This document shows positions 36,586-47,801 of a stretch of 64,000 nt of DNA, one piece after another. Under the pieces are notes generated by a model that worked only from the letters and a program-made list of their open reading frames with translations, searched no databases and had not been told where the DNA came from. The stretch spans positions 210,272 through 274,271 of the forward strand of contig PUQB01000109.1 of NCBI GenBank assembly GCA_003024785.1, read 5' to 3'. This DNA is from Selaginella tamariscina. Its lineage: Eukaryota; Streptophyta; Lycopodiopsida; Selaginellales; Selaginellaceae. A program made the translations under genes and the position numbers. How positions within the stretch are numbered: position 1 is the stretch's first letter; each line of letters starts with the position of its first letter.

Positions 36586-36900
36586 TCATCGCGCCTGACG
36601 CTGATTGAGAACTCGTGCTATTGCCCAGTACTGGAGGTTCTTGTGAACTCGTGCTATTGCCCAGTACTGGAGGTTCTTGTGATCACAATACACCTTAACC
36701 ACATGCGGGGAACCTTCAAGGAATCTGTGCCACTCCTCAAAGGCATCGATGATCGCCAGCAGCTCCTTATTGTAAACATCGTAGTTGATCTCAGGTGCAG
36801 TGAACTTGCGGGAATGGAAAGCAATGGGATGGAGAAGATGATCTGGACCTTCCTGGGACAACACTCCACCAATAGCGAAGTCAGAGGCATCAGCTTCCAT
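36586..36900 (-). pseudogene. RNase H fragment of element B
   Basis: Reads MEADASDFAIGGVLSQEG, FHSRKFTAPEINYDVYNKEL and VKVYCDHKNLQYW, the Ty3/gypsy RNase H signature with its catalytic Asp, Glu and Asp. A 37-bp tandem duplication (36609-36682) repeats HKNLQYWAIARV near the end. Upstream, KDVPFVWSS-like codons join to the RT fragment across the element A insertion. Confidence 0.85.
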
Positions 36901-37017
36901 GAAATATGCTTCGCAGGGTAGAATGGATAAGAACAGGTGCCGAGGTGAATGCCTTCTTTAGGAACTCAAACGCCTCCTCAGCCTCAGAGGACTAGACAAA
37001 TGGAACATCCTTGCTAG

Positions 37018-37416
37018 TGTCACGACCCAATACAGGATACGGGATGCAGGATATGGATACAGGATATTCCTACAGGATATGCCTACAAGATATTCCTACG
37101 GGATATGCCTACAGGATAAGGATGACCATTTTTAGCTCATGACTAAATTAGGCTCATGACTAGATTAGCTCTTGGAGTTGTGAGCATAAAAGCTCCAACT
37201 TAATTGTTGTACAATCAGTTACTATCAACACCAGTCTTTCTACGATCAATCTTATCTTGTTTTTGTCTTGCTCCTAGTTCCTGTCCTGCTCCTGTCTTAC
37301 TCCTGGTTCCTGTCCTGCTCCTGTCTTGCTCCTGGTTCTTGTTCTGCTCTGTCTTGTTCCTAGTCCTTGTCCTGCTCCTGAGTCAAGCCTCTTTGCACTT
37401 GGATTGTGGCTTGACA
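37018..37416 (+). repeat. Element A 5' LTR
   Basis: 399 bp, TGTCACGACCC to GGCTTGACA. Contains AGGATAT(G/T)CCTAC tandem units near its start and CCTGCTCCTGTCTTGCTCC-type units near its end. Confidence 0.9.
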
Positions 37417-37515
37417 ATTTGATAGTAACTCCTTTCATAGCTCTCCGATTTTTAGCTACTTTTTTTTCTTGGTTCTGCTCCCTTGTTTTTATCCTTTTCC
37501 TTTATTTCATGGATC

Positions 37516-38690
37516 ATGGCAGATTTTGAGCAATTTCAACGCGAGCACCAAATGTTGTTTCATGAGGTGGACACTTTGTGCCAAATGGCCACAGATCTGC
37601 AAGGTTCCACCAACACGCAGTGTATGCAGCTGCTGATGCATTCTCAAGGCTGCTGCGCAGGCTCTCTCTCAAGCATCCGTGGTTTCCTCTCCATTGAACT
37701 CTTCTTCAAAGCTGAAGATCAGCATGCCAAAAAAGTTCAGTGGCAATCGCGCCGATTTCCAAGGTTTCTTGAATTAGATTAAGCTTTTGATCCGCATGCA
37801 ACCCACCGCTACTCAACTGATACACAAAAGGTTGGCCTTTTGGCATCCTTACTAGTTGGATCCTCACGGGCTTGGGTTGCCCCTTTGTTGGAGCATGACG
37901 ACCCATTAATGGACGACTTTGAAGGATTCGTGGCTGCCTTTGAAGCCTGCTTTGGAGATCCCGATAAGTATCATTCTGCATGCACAAAGTTAAGGAAGCT
38001 CACACAAGGATTTCGATTAGTTTTCGTCTATGCATCTGAATTTCAACAACTTTGCACAAACATTCCATGGACGAGACTGCATGATTAAACACTTCTGTTT
38101 TGGGTTGAGGGATGACGTGAAGGACCTTCTCCTTACGTTACCGAATGCCCAAACCTTAGCGGAGATCATGCAACAGGCCGTTCATTGCGACAACCATTTG
38201 TTCGAGTGTCGTCAGGAAAAATCCCATCAGCAATTCCTGCAAGCCAATCCTGTAGCTGTAGCACATGTTCCTACAACACCTTCTGGAGTAGCTTTTATGG
38301 AGGTTGACAAATACAAGTGTGACTCACTTTCAGCTGCTGAGAAGCAACATCATCATGGTGAGAACTTATGCTTGTATTGTGGTGAAGCAAGACACAAGGT
38401 GGTAAAATGGCTTGCTAAAGCCATGAAGTTCAAGACACGTGAAGTTAAAGCTGAAGTTCAATGTCCACTTTATTTAGGAGCCACGAAGTTGAACATAAAT
38501 ACAGGCTCCATTGGTGCTGCTCATACCATCCCGTCACTTAAGTTTCCTGTACACATTTGCCTCAATGATCGAGAGCTCAAGGAGTTTGCCCTGTTAGACA
38601 CTGGTGCAAATGCATGCTTCATGGATGACACTTTTGTAACTCAGCATGACATTTCGGTGGTGAAGTTGAAGCTGCAGTTCTTGTGAGGTT
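37516..38690 (+). pseudogene. Element A gag and protease region
   Basis: ATG at 37516 (MADFEQFQREHQMLFHEVD) begins gag. Capsid phrases SSRAWVAPLL and FEGFVAAFEACFGD are in a second frame, and GLRDDVKDLLLTLPNAQTLAE in a third, so there are at least two shifts. The zinc knuckle reads CLYCGEARHKVVKW, with Trp in place of the last Cys. The protease active site ALLDTGANACFMDD is intact in the same frame (about 38592). Confidence 0.85.
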
Positions 38691-39567
38691 GCAGATGGTC
38701 GTCTGATTGCTTCTGGCGCAGTTATCCATGCTACCACACCTCTCTCTTGCACTCATGACGCATTCAACTGTTCGATTTTCTTTAACTTGATCAAGACTAG
38801 GTCGACTCCCATCGTTTTGGGCATGCCATGGTTCGTGGTTGCAAATCCTTAGATCAACTGGAAGTCTAGGATGCTCACATTTTTCTCTCCGATAGCCAGG
38901 ATCAATCTGTACCTTCCTACGTGCAGGATACGTCCTTAGTGTCTAAGGCAGTACAAGCTACAAGATTGACCATGCATGTTCCTGTATCAGTGTTGAAGAT
39001 TCCTCCTCGACAGAATTTACCTCATGTCAGTTCATCAACACATCCGCAGGCTCTCTCCACTCCTGTAAGTTCATGGATTCCTCTGCAGGGTTTTTTCAAA
39101 CATGTATCAATGTCAAAGGTTCCTCCTCAACAGGATTCACCTCATGTTGGTTCGTCAACACATTTGCAGGCTCTCCTCACTCCTGTGGATCCCCAAACTT
39201 TTGTACAAGATTCTTCCAATCCTGTACACTCGTCAACATCAGCACATGTGTTTCCCAATCCTGCCTCTTTTTATTACTCTGCTTCTATTCTACCCCCCAA
39301 GATCCTTCCTCTTTTTCAGTCACAGCTCCCTCCTTCTCCTCTCTGAGTTCTTACCACTACTATGCATGAACTTACCATTGATCCTGCACCTTTTTATCTT
39401 TTTGCTTTTCAAATAACTCTTACGTCATCTTTTACCTTTCTTGTATCTGACTCTCCTATTTTTCAATCTCCTTCTCCTTCTCCTTCTCCTTCTCCTTCTT
39501 CTTCTCCTTCTCCTTCTTCTTCTCCTTCTCCTACTTCTTCCCTGCCATCCAAGTATCATTCATTTTA

Positions 39568-40210
39568 GGACGTTTTTGATAAGTTCAAAGCTGCAGTTCT
39601 TCCTATTCATAGGTCCTACAACTGTCCTATCGATTTTGCAAAAGAGAAGACTCCACTGTTTGGACCGATTTATGCACTGTCACCTACAAAATTGGAGGTT
39701 GATGTTCACCAATACATCAAGGACAACTTGGCATCCGACTTCATTCGTCACTCAAAGTCCCCCGCAGGAGCACCTATTTTCTTTGTCAAGAAGAAAGATG
39801 GGAGTTTACGTTTGGTTATGGACTACATGGTTTGAATTAAGTCACCATTCAGAACCGGTACCCATTGCTATTGATTCCGGAACTTTTTGATCGGTAACAA
39901 GGAGCAAAGGTGTTCACAAAGATCGACTTACGAGGGGCCTACAATCTTGTACGGATTCGTCCAGGCGATGAGTGGAAGAATGCCTTTCATACAAGATATG
40001 GGCATTTCGAGTACATGGTGATGCCTTTCGCACTTACTAATGCCCCAACCGTGTTCCAACACATGGTGAACGACATCTTTCGCGACTTCTTGAACCAGTT
40101 TTGTGGTGATCTACCTCGATGACATTTTGATTTTCTTGAAGGACTAGGTGGCACATGACAAGCATGTACGACTAGTTCTATAGAGGCTTCACGAACATGG
40201 TATGTATGCG
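39568..40210 (+). pseudogene. Element A reverse transcriptase fragment
   Basis: Motifs APIFFVKKKDGSLRLVMDY, then [20 protein letters not shown] and [15 protein letters not shown] (here [11 protein letters not shown]) are present. YLDDILIF lies in another frame near 40112. Several stops and shifts; the thumb and RNase H are missing. The preceding Pro/Ser-rich stretch at 39465-39545 is a (CTTCTC)n tract. Confidence 0.85.
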
Positions 40211-40213
40211 AAG

Positions 40214-41220
40214 TGTTCTGACATCATGATCTTTCTGAAAGCATTGTTTCTGATTAAGGCCCACAATTCATGTTTAGATTTTGGCAAGAGCTTCTCTAAA
40301 GTTACAAGTTAAAGCGGATCTTTCTTCAAGTTATCATCCGTAAACTAATGGGCAATCAGAACACACGATTTAAACCTTGGAACAATATTTTGCTGCTTCA
40401 TTAGTTACCAATAGAATAATTGGTTGGATCTTCTTCCTATAGCGGAGTTTGCTTACAACAACTCCATTTATGCATCTACAGGCCAGACACCTTTCTTCGC
40501 TCTTATAAGCTACCATCCACGTTTTGACTTTGCTCCTCCTGCTTTCCTTCTTCCGCTCCTACAGTACAAAATCGTCTTCAGCATCTTCGTCAAGTACATG
40601 AGTTCATCTTCAGCAGGCACAGGAACGGTACAAGCATCATGTTGATGCTCATCGTCAGCCGGCACATGCATACAAGGTTGGTGATCTCGTGTGGCTTCTT
40701 CATCGACATATTCACACCAACAGGTCGTTGGATTTTCAATGCTTGGGTCCTTACAGGATTGCGACTGAGGTCAATCCTGTAGCTTTCCAACTAGAACTAC
40801 CATCTACTATGAAACTTCATCCTGTGTTTTACACCTCTTTGTTGGAACCGTATCATCCTTCTTCTCTTCCTGGTCGTGCTTCTTCTCCTCCCCCTCATGT
40901 GGTCATTGACGATGAACTGGAGTACGAAGTTGCAACCATCCTTATACATGAATTCCTGACCACCTTCGAGTAGTATTCTCCTAAGCATTGCAGCTCCTTG
41001 TGAATTATGCATATGCAACCATCATACTCTTCAGATCCCCTCAATTACTTCTCATCTTCATCGCCGCCAACTTCAATACTTAGTGGATTGGAAAGGTTAT
41101 CGATCGCACTGGGAACATGCATCCAATTTACTCCATGCTTCTTCCAAGGTTGTTGCCTTCCATCGACGTTATCCTGCTAAACTAGGTCCTAAGACTCGTG
41201 AAACTCGTTCTTAAGGAGGA
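40214..41220 (+). pseudogene. Element A integrase C-terminus and chromodomain
   Basis: Remnants of the integrase core (a SYHPQTNGQSE-like run and FAYNNSIYASTGQTPF), the GPY/F-type LDFQCLGPYRIATEV, MKLHPVFYTSLLEPY, then a chromodomain (LQYLVDWKGYRSHWEHASNL) near 41066. A piece of PPR-gene DNA interrupts the chromodomain start at about 40961-41048. The chromodomain assigns the element to the chromovirus clade, which targets heterochromatin marks (family knowledge). Confidence 0.85.
40961..41048 (-). pseudogene. PPR-gene scrap embedded in the chromodomain
   Basis: About 44 bases (CACCTTCGAGTAGTATTCTC and on through CAGCTCCTTGTGAA) match 1808-1851 of the PPR gene exactly. Further matches (GCATATGCAAC, ATCATACT, GGATCCCCTCAA-like) follow with two gaps. 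On the minus strand it reads SQGAAMLRRILLEG, the same residues as the PPR exon. Before and after it the chromodomain codons would join as EFLT/SHLHRRQLQYLV. Confidence 0.85.
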
Positions 41221-41225
41221 GGTGC

Positions 41226-41746
41226 TGTCACGACCCGATACAGGATACGGGATACAGAATGCAGGATACGGATATAGGATATGCCTACATGATATGCCTA
41301 CAGGATATTCCTACAGGATATTCCTACAGGATATGCTACAGGATATGCTACAGGATATACCTACAGGATAAGGATAACCATTTTTAGCTCATGACTAGAT
41401 TAGGCTCATGACCATATTAGCTCTTGGAGTTGTGAGCATAAAAGCTCCAACCTAATTGTTGTACAATTAGTTACTATCAATACTAGTCTTTTTATGATCA
41501 ATCTTGTCTTGTTCTTGTCTTGCTCCTTGCTTCCTGTTCTCTCCTTATTTTGCTCCTAATTCCTGTCTTGCTCCTGGTTCCTATCCTGCTCCTGTCTTGC
41601 TCCTAGTTCCTATCCTGCTTCTGTCTTGCTCCTAGTTCCTATCCTGCTTCTGTCTTGCTCCTGGTTCCTATCCTGCTCCTATCTTGTTCTTAGTCTTTGT
41701 CCTGCTCCTGAGTCAAGCCTCCTTGCTCTTGGATCGTGGCTTGACA
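41226..41746 (+). repeat. Element A 3' LTR
   Basis: 521 bp, 122 bp longer than the 5' LTR because of extra AGGATATNCCTAC units at its start and extra TCCTGCTTCTGTCTTGCTCC-type units near its end. Confidence 0.9.
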
Positions 41747-41759
41747 GCCAGTCAACTTC

Positions 41760-42300
41760 GTCAATGGCAATGCAATCTTAGAGAAATCTCGAACGAAATG
41801 TCGATAGAAGTTTGCAAACCCGAGCAAACATCGAACGTCACGAATATTTGATGGTCTCTCCCACTCTAATACAATTCGGACTTTTGCAGGATCCATGTGA
41901 AACACCTTCAACTGAAACAATGTACCCCAGGAATTCGACAGACTGCTGACTGAGAAGCACTTTTCTAACTTGGCAAACAGGTGGTGCTTTCGAAGCTTCT
42001 TCAAGACTAACCGTACATGCTGTTCGTGTTCTTCTCGAGTCTTAAAAAATATCAGGATGTCGTCTAAGTAGATGATGACAAACAAATCCAAGAAGTCCCG
42101 GAAAATATCATTAACCATGTGTTGGAAAACAACAAGTGCATTTGTCAGCCAAACGACATTACTACGTACTTGAAATGTCTGTAGCATGTACGAAATGCTG
42201 TTTTCCACTCGTCCCCTTCTCGGATTCGAATGAGATTGTACGCTCCTCTTAAATTGATCTTTGTGAAATACCGCACCAGAAAGATGCTCGAGCATGTCGG
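41760..42300 (-). pseudogene. Element B reverse transcriptase fragment
   Basis: Contains [22 protein letters not shown] (catalytic Asp pair intact), KLRKHHLFAKLEKC, GFANFYRHFVRDFSKIALPLTKLTG. Shifts and substitutions occur upstream of 42200. It ends where element A is inserted. Confidence 0.85.
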
Positions 42301-42499
42301 AGACGAGCAGGAGAGGATACTTGTTTGGAATGGTGACCTTATTCAGATCTAGTCCACCACGAGCCGGAGACTTCCATCCTTCTTAAAAACAAATAATACT
42401 GGGGCACCAGCCGGTGATCACGAATGACGGATAAATCCGGTGACAAGATTCTCCTCAATGTATTTCCTCAATGTCTCCAACTCTGTTGGTGAGAGACCG

Positions 42500-44250
42500 T
42501 AATGGGACCAGAGATGGCTGCTTACCCTCAATGAGATCGATAGATAGTTGTATCACGGTGCGGTGGCAAGGCAGAAGCTTTCTTTTTGTCGAAGACGTCT
42601 GCGAAATCGCATACTGCTTTGGTAAGGCAGGAGGAACAGAACAGAAACATCCTTAGCAGAGCAGGGATAGACTTGATCGCGAAACAGGATGCTGGGTCAT
42701 GTCGGCTATCTTTCTTGAACTGCTTCAAGGTGATATGCGAGACTTGAAGTGGAGGAGGAACTGGAACAGGATCGGAATCAAAGAGTGTGGCTGGAGTTGA
42801 AACAGCTGGGAAACTGTTCATGAAACGTTCTCTCCAACCAGGATCCACCAACTCGATCCACGGCAAACCAAGGATAATCGTAGAGTCTGGAATAGAAACA
42901 ACACTGAAGGAGATGTTGCACACAGCACCGCAAGCAACGACCTCAACGAACTCTGTGTCATTTATTACCGCTCCAGATTTGATATCTCGTCCATCAACGA
43001 CCCGTACAGAACCAGGAGTCTTCAAAGGATGTAGACGATCCCGTGCTTGACAGCAAAATTCTTGTCGATGAAATTTGCGTTCGCTCCGCTATCCACCAAA
43101 GCTTTACCAGAGAACTCTACCTCTGGTCTTCAGCTGCACCGGAACATGGAACGGCTTGCACACCTTCGTGGATGGAATGGATCCAAGATGAGGAAGGGAA
43201 GATGTTTTGAGTGAAGAGCCTTGAGGAACATGAGTTGTTCCACGGCAATCCAGCCGGACGGCTCCTATTCGGGCTGGATCTTCTCGTTTCCCGAGCACAG
43301 CAAGGGCCACTTCACGAGCTTACTTTGGACATCGATGACAATTCTTCCAGCTTGTGGTACGGGTCCCCACAATATAGACAAAGCTTGTACTGAATTCTAC
43401 ATAAAAATGTATATGTAAAGAATTAATATTCTTGGTGTTTAAAATCTTACAACGTTGTATATCACATAATTCGCTTCTGGCATTCGGTTGGCAAAAGCTT
43501 GCCTCGACGTAATCGCCTTAATTCCTCAGGGATGGTTGTACTGAGGAAGATGATGGATTAGCAAATGAAGAAACAGGGACTAGAGAAATGGAAGAAGATG
43601 GCACCGGAAAGAAAGAAGGATGCCAATGTTTTTTGTTTTCGCTCGATCAATCGGTTGTCACAACGGATTGCCAACTCTATCATGCTGGTGAGGGTTTCCG
43701 GAACAACAAAATTCAGCAACATGTCTTTGATCTCATCCTGCAATCCCGACCGAAAACCTCCTTGAGAGCACAATCTCCCCAGGTGACATCACAAGTAAGG
43801 AGTTGGAACTTCAATGCGTACTCTACTACCGACATACTCCTTGGTGAAGCTGGCGGAGTTTGGTGATGGCAGCACTCTCATGATCCACGTCACTGAACAT
43901 CGCCATGAATCATTCCACAAACTTCTCAAAATTCCCAAAGATTGGATCATTATTCTTCAACAAGATTGAGAACCACGAAAGAGCAAAATCGGAAAGCAGC
44001 GACCCAATCAATCCGACCTTAATAGGTTATGTGTTGTAGCGCCTCAGCTACATCATGATCCGCAAATGAACTTGATTGAGAAAACTTCGGAACTTCGATC
44101 GGGTACCATCGAACTTTTTGGGCATGCCGATCTTCGGCTCTGGAGAATTCGCACGCTGTCGGAGCTGATCATCTCCAGGTGTAGTTGTTCGATCTGCTGC
44201 TAGAGGGTAGCAACTTGCTCACGAAGAGCATACTCGGACATGATGAGTCG
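42500..44250 (-). pseudogene. Element B gag-protease remnants
   Basis: Fragments in shifting frames: MSEYALREQVATL (44241), FALSWFS, KFVEWFMAMFSD, FRSGLQDEIKDMLLNFV and PETLTSMIELAIRCDNRLIE (capsid C-terminus, 43770-43600), a LYCGDPYHK zinc-knuckle scrap, and a protease-like LxDSGANANFID at about 43080. The order is that of Ty3/gypsy gag-pol. Not translatable. Confidence 0.7.
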
Positions 44251-44345
44251 AAGAAGAAAATTGGAAAAAAAAGAAAGAAAGAAAGAAAATGGGATCAATG
44301 ACAAGTGGGAGCAGAAGCTTGTCACTACCTCAAAATCATTCAAAT

Positions 44346-44699
44346 TGTCACGACCTTATGCAAATGGCGAAACCTTTAGAATAAGGGCAGAACCTTTGAG
44401 CTGAAAGGAGGAGATTATATTCAAGAGAGAAATGAATACAAAATGAAACACAAGGCCGAAGACTAGTGTTGAATGATTATGAAAAACCTGGAATTGGAAC
44501 CCTGTTTATATATCTGAGGTCGTAAGGATTGTGTGGTACATAATTGGTCTGGAATGTGTGGTCCATAATTGGTTGGAATGTATGGTCCATAACTAATCTG
44601 GAACATGCGTATCAATATACGCCTTGCTGTTGATGGTGTAATTTAGCATCCAAGATCATATAAACAAGTTGGCTAACACATGTGTGTTAGCGGAAAGGT
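44346..44699 (-). repeat. Element B long terminal repeat (right, 5' LTR)
   Basis: About 354 bp matching 35647-35933, with extra tandem GG(T/A)CCATAATTGGT-TGGAATG units. Confidence 0.75.
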
Positions 44700-44813
44700 T
44701 TCTTAAATTTTTTGAGATTTTTTGAAGGTTTACCCTTTTGTTTCAATCCTTTTGGTAGATGCACTATCATCCATCCGGTTGTCTTCTCCATAAGGCTAAA
44801 GACTTTCTTAAAT

Positions 44814-44940
44814 CTTATCGATTCTTCTTACTTGATGCTTAGGGTTCTTTTTTTGGTTTATCGATTCTTTTTACGCTTAGGGTTCTTTTTTGGTTTATCG
44901 ATTCTTCTTACTTGACGCTTAGGATTCTTTTTGGTTTAGC
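44814..44940 (+). repeat. Three ~40-bp direct repeats
   Basis: TATCGATTCTTCTTACTTGA followed by (T/C)GCTTAGG(G/A)TTCTTTTTTGGTT occurs three times, the middle one shortened. It lies just right of element B; no gene is seen here. Confidence 0.8.
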
Positions 44941-46211
44941 CAGTATTACTCAGCCTTTGCATTTTACTTGTAAAGCCATGAGATGCATCATTTTCATTTT
45001 ACTTGTAAAGATTATGGGTTATTTTTTGCCTATCACAAGACTTAAACCCGAGAATTATATTGTTTATATGTTTTTTTTGGATGATACATACTCAACGTCT
45101 TATCCGTGGCATTGAGTTTGAATGAACAGTTTTTAAATAACAAAAATCATAGGAATCAACCTACATTCATCCTCTTCGGTGTCGAGGATGGCTCACACTT
45201 TTCACACTTTCATTACAATAATAGAGGGCTTTACAACGTTTCGTTCATAATAACGATTATAGGACATAAAAAGATTTAAAATACGCATATATAACATAAG
45301 TTATTTAATAATATCCTTTTTAAATATCAATTTATGCATACCTTTTCTTCACTTTCTTTTGCAATACTAACAACCACAGGTATGCTACATTCTCATCCTC
45401 ACCATGTTATCCTCGGTGCTGACGATGACTTTCGTATGGACAACACAAAGTAAGTTGAAATATATATGGATATTTGGGATCCATAGAATTTAATGTACTG
45501 ATAGATGTACAGATGTGATGATGTAGCAGTGCAGACAATGACATCTGCGCAGCGCCCACAACCAGTCAGGAGTGGATGATCCTTAAGGATTTTGTGACAT
45601 TTATTCTTGGATGATCATTCAAGGCTTATCAAAGTCTGGATTGGACAGTGGGACTGGAACAAAATGAAGCGTAGCTTTTATGACAAATGTCTTATGACCG
45701 TTTTCACGGCAAGATGTGGAATTTGAAGTGTATTGAACCACATCAATAGAGTGATATAAGAATCAGGTTTAATATGAATGACATCACTTTCATTTGTATA
45801 ACTTAGAGCGGAGTGGAGGGTAAAGTATTTAAACTTTATGCCAGGGTACATGGTGATGCAACAATTGCATAGTTGACATGCTGGGCAGAGTTAGAAGAAG
45901 CTCTTTCATTTCATTTATGAACAGCAGCTTTCACCCATCGATGTTGTCATTATTCTTATATTGATTTGTGTATATGTCTTGATTAAACTAAAAATAGCAG
46001 TATAGTCTAACATTTAAATTATTATTAAAAAAAAAATTTGTGCAAAAATATATTTTATATATATAAATCCTTTCTTACAAAACATGCAGCTGATTAAAAA
46101 AAATAAATAAATTTTCACTCATTAATCAGAAACTGAATGAAACCTCATAAGATTAAGAATATTTATAATGCACTTTGTGTGTTTATACAAGACTATAACA
46201 AAAGCATAATA
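44941..46211. other. Intergenic DNA without recognised gene
   Basis: Short duplicated phrase CATTTTACTTGTAAAG at about 44960 and 44995; otherwise no coding signal I can support on either strand. Confidence 0.5.
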
Positions 46212-47480
46212 TCATGGTCGCCTAAAGCTGAGCTTGGAGCATACGATGGGGAACTGCTTAAAATCTCGACAAATCGTCCAATGATTCTTCACAAGATTGT
46301 AGTTGAGCATAACCTTGGTATGCTCACACATGATCCATATGCTATCCTCGTCGGTACTCATACAGCAGCTGATATAGCGATGGCAATGCAATCGCGGGTG
46401 CCATTGCAGGTGACAGGTTGAGGACACTGCGAAACAAACTCCCATGTCTCCTGCCAGGGAACATGCTTGTACACAGTAACCTGAAATGTATCACACTTCC
46501 TCACGGCCATGGCAACGAATATCCCATGTCGAACACAATATAGAATCCCATGTGCATACACAATCTCTCCAGCCTGACGTTCATAAACTGGTATCTCACC
46601 CTCTAGTTCTCGCCACACTCTTGTTTCAAATTCATAAATGGAACCTCTGTTCCCGAGAAGTTGTATGCCACCAACAATACCTTTGTTCGACATGATACCA
46701 TGGATACTGACTAAAGGATGTCTACTGCCGAATGTCCAAGTACCTGTTTTCGAACTGAATATATGCACCTCGAATATATTATATACAACAACTTCCCATC
46801 CTCCTCTTTCTTCGTAACAGATGAGCTTACAAGCTCCATAGTCGCAAACCTGTAAGAAAATCTGCTTAAGATAATATAATTTTAATTAATAATTTGCAGT
46901 TCTAATTAAACAGTGATATTATTTAAACAGGTTGTCGACCTCTGAAGGGCAGCTAATCTTCTTGCTTTGGCGCGTGACTGGATTGTAAACGAGTAAAAAT
47001 TTCTTTCCAAACGAGGAAAAACAGAACAAGCCTTCTGAAGCATCTCGTAAGGACCACATTGTGTTACTGACAGGTAGTTTAAATTTGATACTCTTGTAAC
47101 TTGATTGATGCCCAAGCATATTCTTGAACCATCGTTTGCTGCCTTTGGCGCTCTTATATTTCTTTATGCTGTGGTATTGTAGAGCACCATAGAATCCTTA
47201 GTGCAATAGCATGGCAAGCTGCCAGTGGTAATCCAATAATCCCCCGGAGCTGTTGCATTGTATTGATCAAGAAAGAAATTGCTTGAGAGGAAGTTGTTCA
47301 AGGCCTTACATACAGCTCGTAGAGCTACCACATCGCTTACATATAGCTTGCAAAATATGCAGCTGCTTAAAAAAAAAGGGAAATAAAATCTCACACAATA
47401 ATGAGAGAGGGGGGGGAGAGGTACCTCAGAAGGTCGTTTGGAAGATCATGGAGGCAAAAACGCTTGTCAATATTCACCAT
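46212..47480 (-). CDS. F-box protein (plant F-box/kelch-like type)
   Basis: ATG at 47480 begins MVNIDKRFCLHDLPNDLL, joined across a short intron (AG|GTACCTC to GCAG|C near 47362) to SCIFCKLYVSDVVALRAVCK, the two halves of an F-box motif. Downstream, YNPVTRQSKKISCPS and short beta-strand-like repeats (HIFSSKTGTWTFGSRHP, WRELEGEIPVYE, ILYCVRHGIFVAM) match plant F-box proteins with a degenerate kelch domain. F-box proteins link substrates to SCF ubiquitin ligases (family knowledge). Frame slips occur near 47160 (stop after LYNTTA, sense resuming in another frame) and near 46385. An intron with acceptor near 46850 separates the two main exons. The target is unknown. A second, altered copy of exon 1 lies upstream (47620-47801). 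Confidence 0.65.
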
Positions 47481-47801
47481 CTCCCAACCAATACCTAGGT
47501 ACGAGAGCCCTCCATATTATATAATACTAGACGAAGTTGTGCGTGATGCACGCGCGCGAACACACGCACACGCACACGCACACGCACACGTGCCTAAAGC
47601 ATGTAAGAAGCCTGGTTCGTATGGAGAGGTACCTCAGAAGGTCATGGAGGCACAAACGCTTGTCAATATTCACCATCTCCAACCAATACCTAAGGTACGT
47701 GAGCCCTCCATATTTATAATACTAGACGAAGTTGTGCGTGATGCACACGCACACGCCCACACGCCCACACGCCTAAAGCATGTAAGAAGCCTGGTTCCTA
47801 T
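47411..47801 (-). repeat. Tandem duplication of F-box exon 1 (~209-bp period)
   Basis: Units at 47411-47619 and 47620-47801 share the exon, its upstream leader (ACTAGACGAAGTTGTGCGTG) and a (CACACG)n tract. The distal copy lacks 12 bases in frame, turning HDLPNDLLR into HDLLR, which removes the Leu-Pro of the F-box. Confidence 0.85.

Larger units (their letters stand above)
37018..41746 (+). mobile_element. Ty3/gypsy chromovirus A (plus), inserted in element B
   Basis: LTRs at 37018-37416 and 41226-41746 start TGTCA and end TGACA. A purine tract AAGGAGGAGG precedes the 3' LTR. Flanks GCTAG (37013-37017) and GCCAG (41747-41751) look like a 5-bp target duplication with one mismatch; removing the element and one copy joins element B in frame (KLTG to KDVPFVW). 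Inside: gag (about 37516-38690), protease (about 38590), RT (39568-40210), integrase C-terminal half (from about 40214) and chromodomain (about 40900-41210). The end of RT, RNase H and most of integrase are deleted near 40214, and frame shifts are common. Inactive. Confidence 0.9.
35647..44700 (-). mobile_element. Ty3/gypsy element B (minus), split by element A
   Basis: Long repeats at 35647-35933 and 44346-44699 (both starting TGTCACGACCTT on the plus strand) bound a degraded element read on the minus strand. From 44.2 kb down: gag start (MSEYALREQVATL), capsid phrase (FGNFEKFVEWFMAMFSD), zinc-knuckle remnant, an aspartic protease remnant, RT (42300-41760), then, beyond the insertion of element A, RNase H (36900-36586). 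No integrase is seen; its place is taken by a 237-bp tandem duplication. The frame is broken many times. Inner repeat ends are uncertain by tens of bases. Inactive. Confidence 0.8.
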
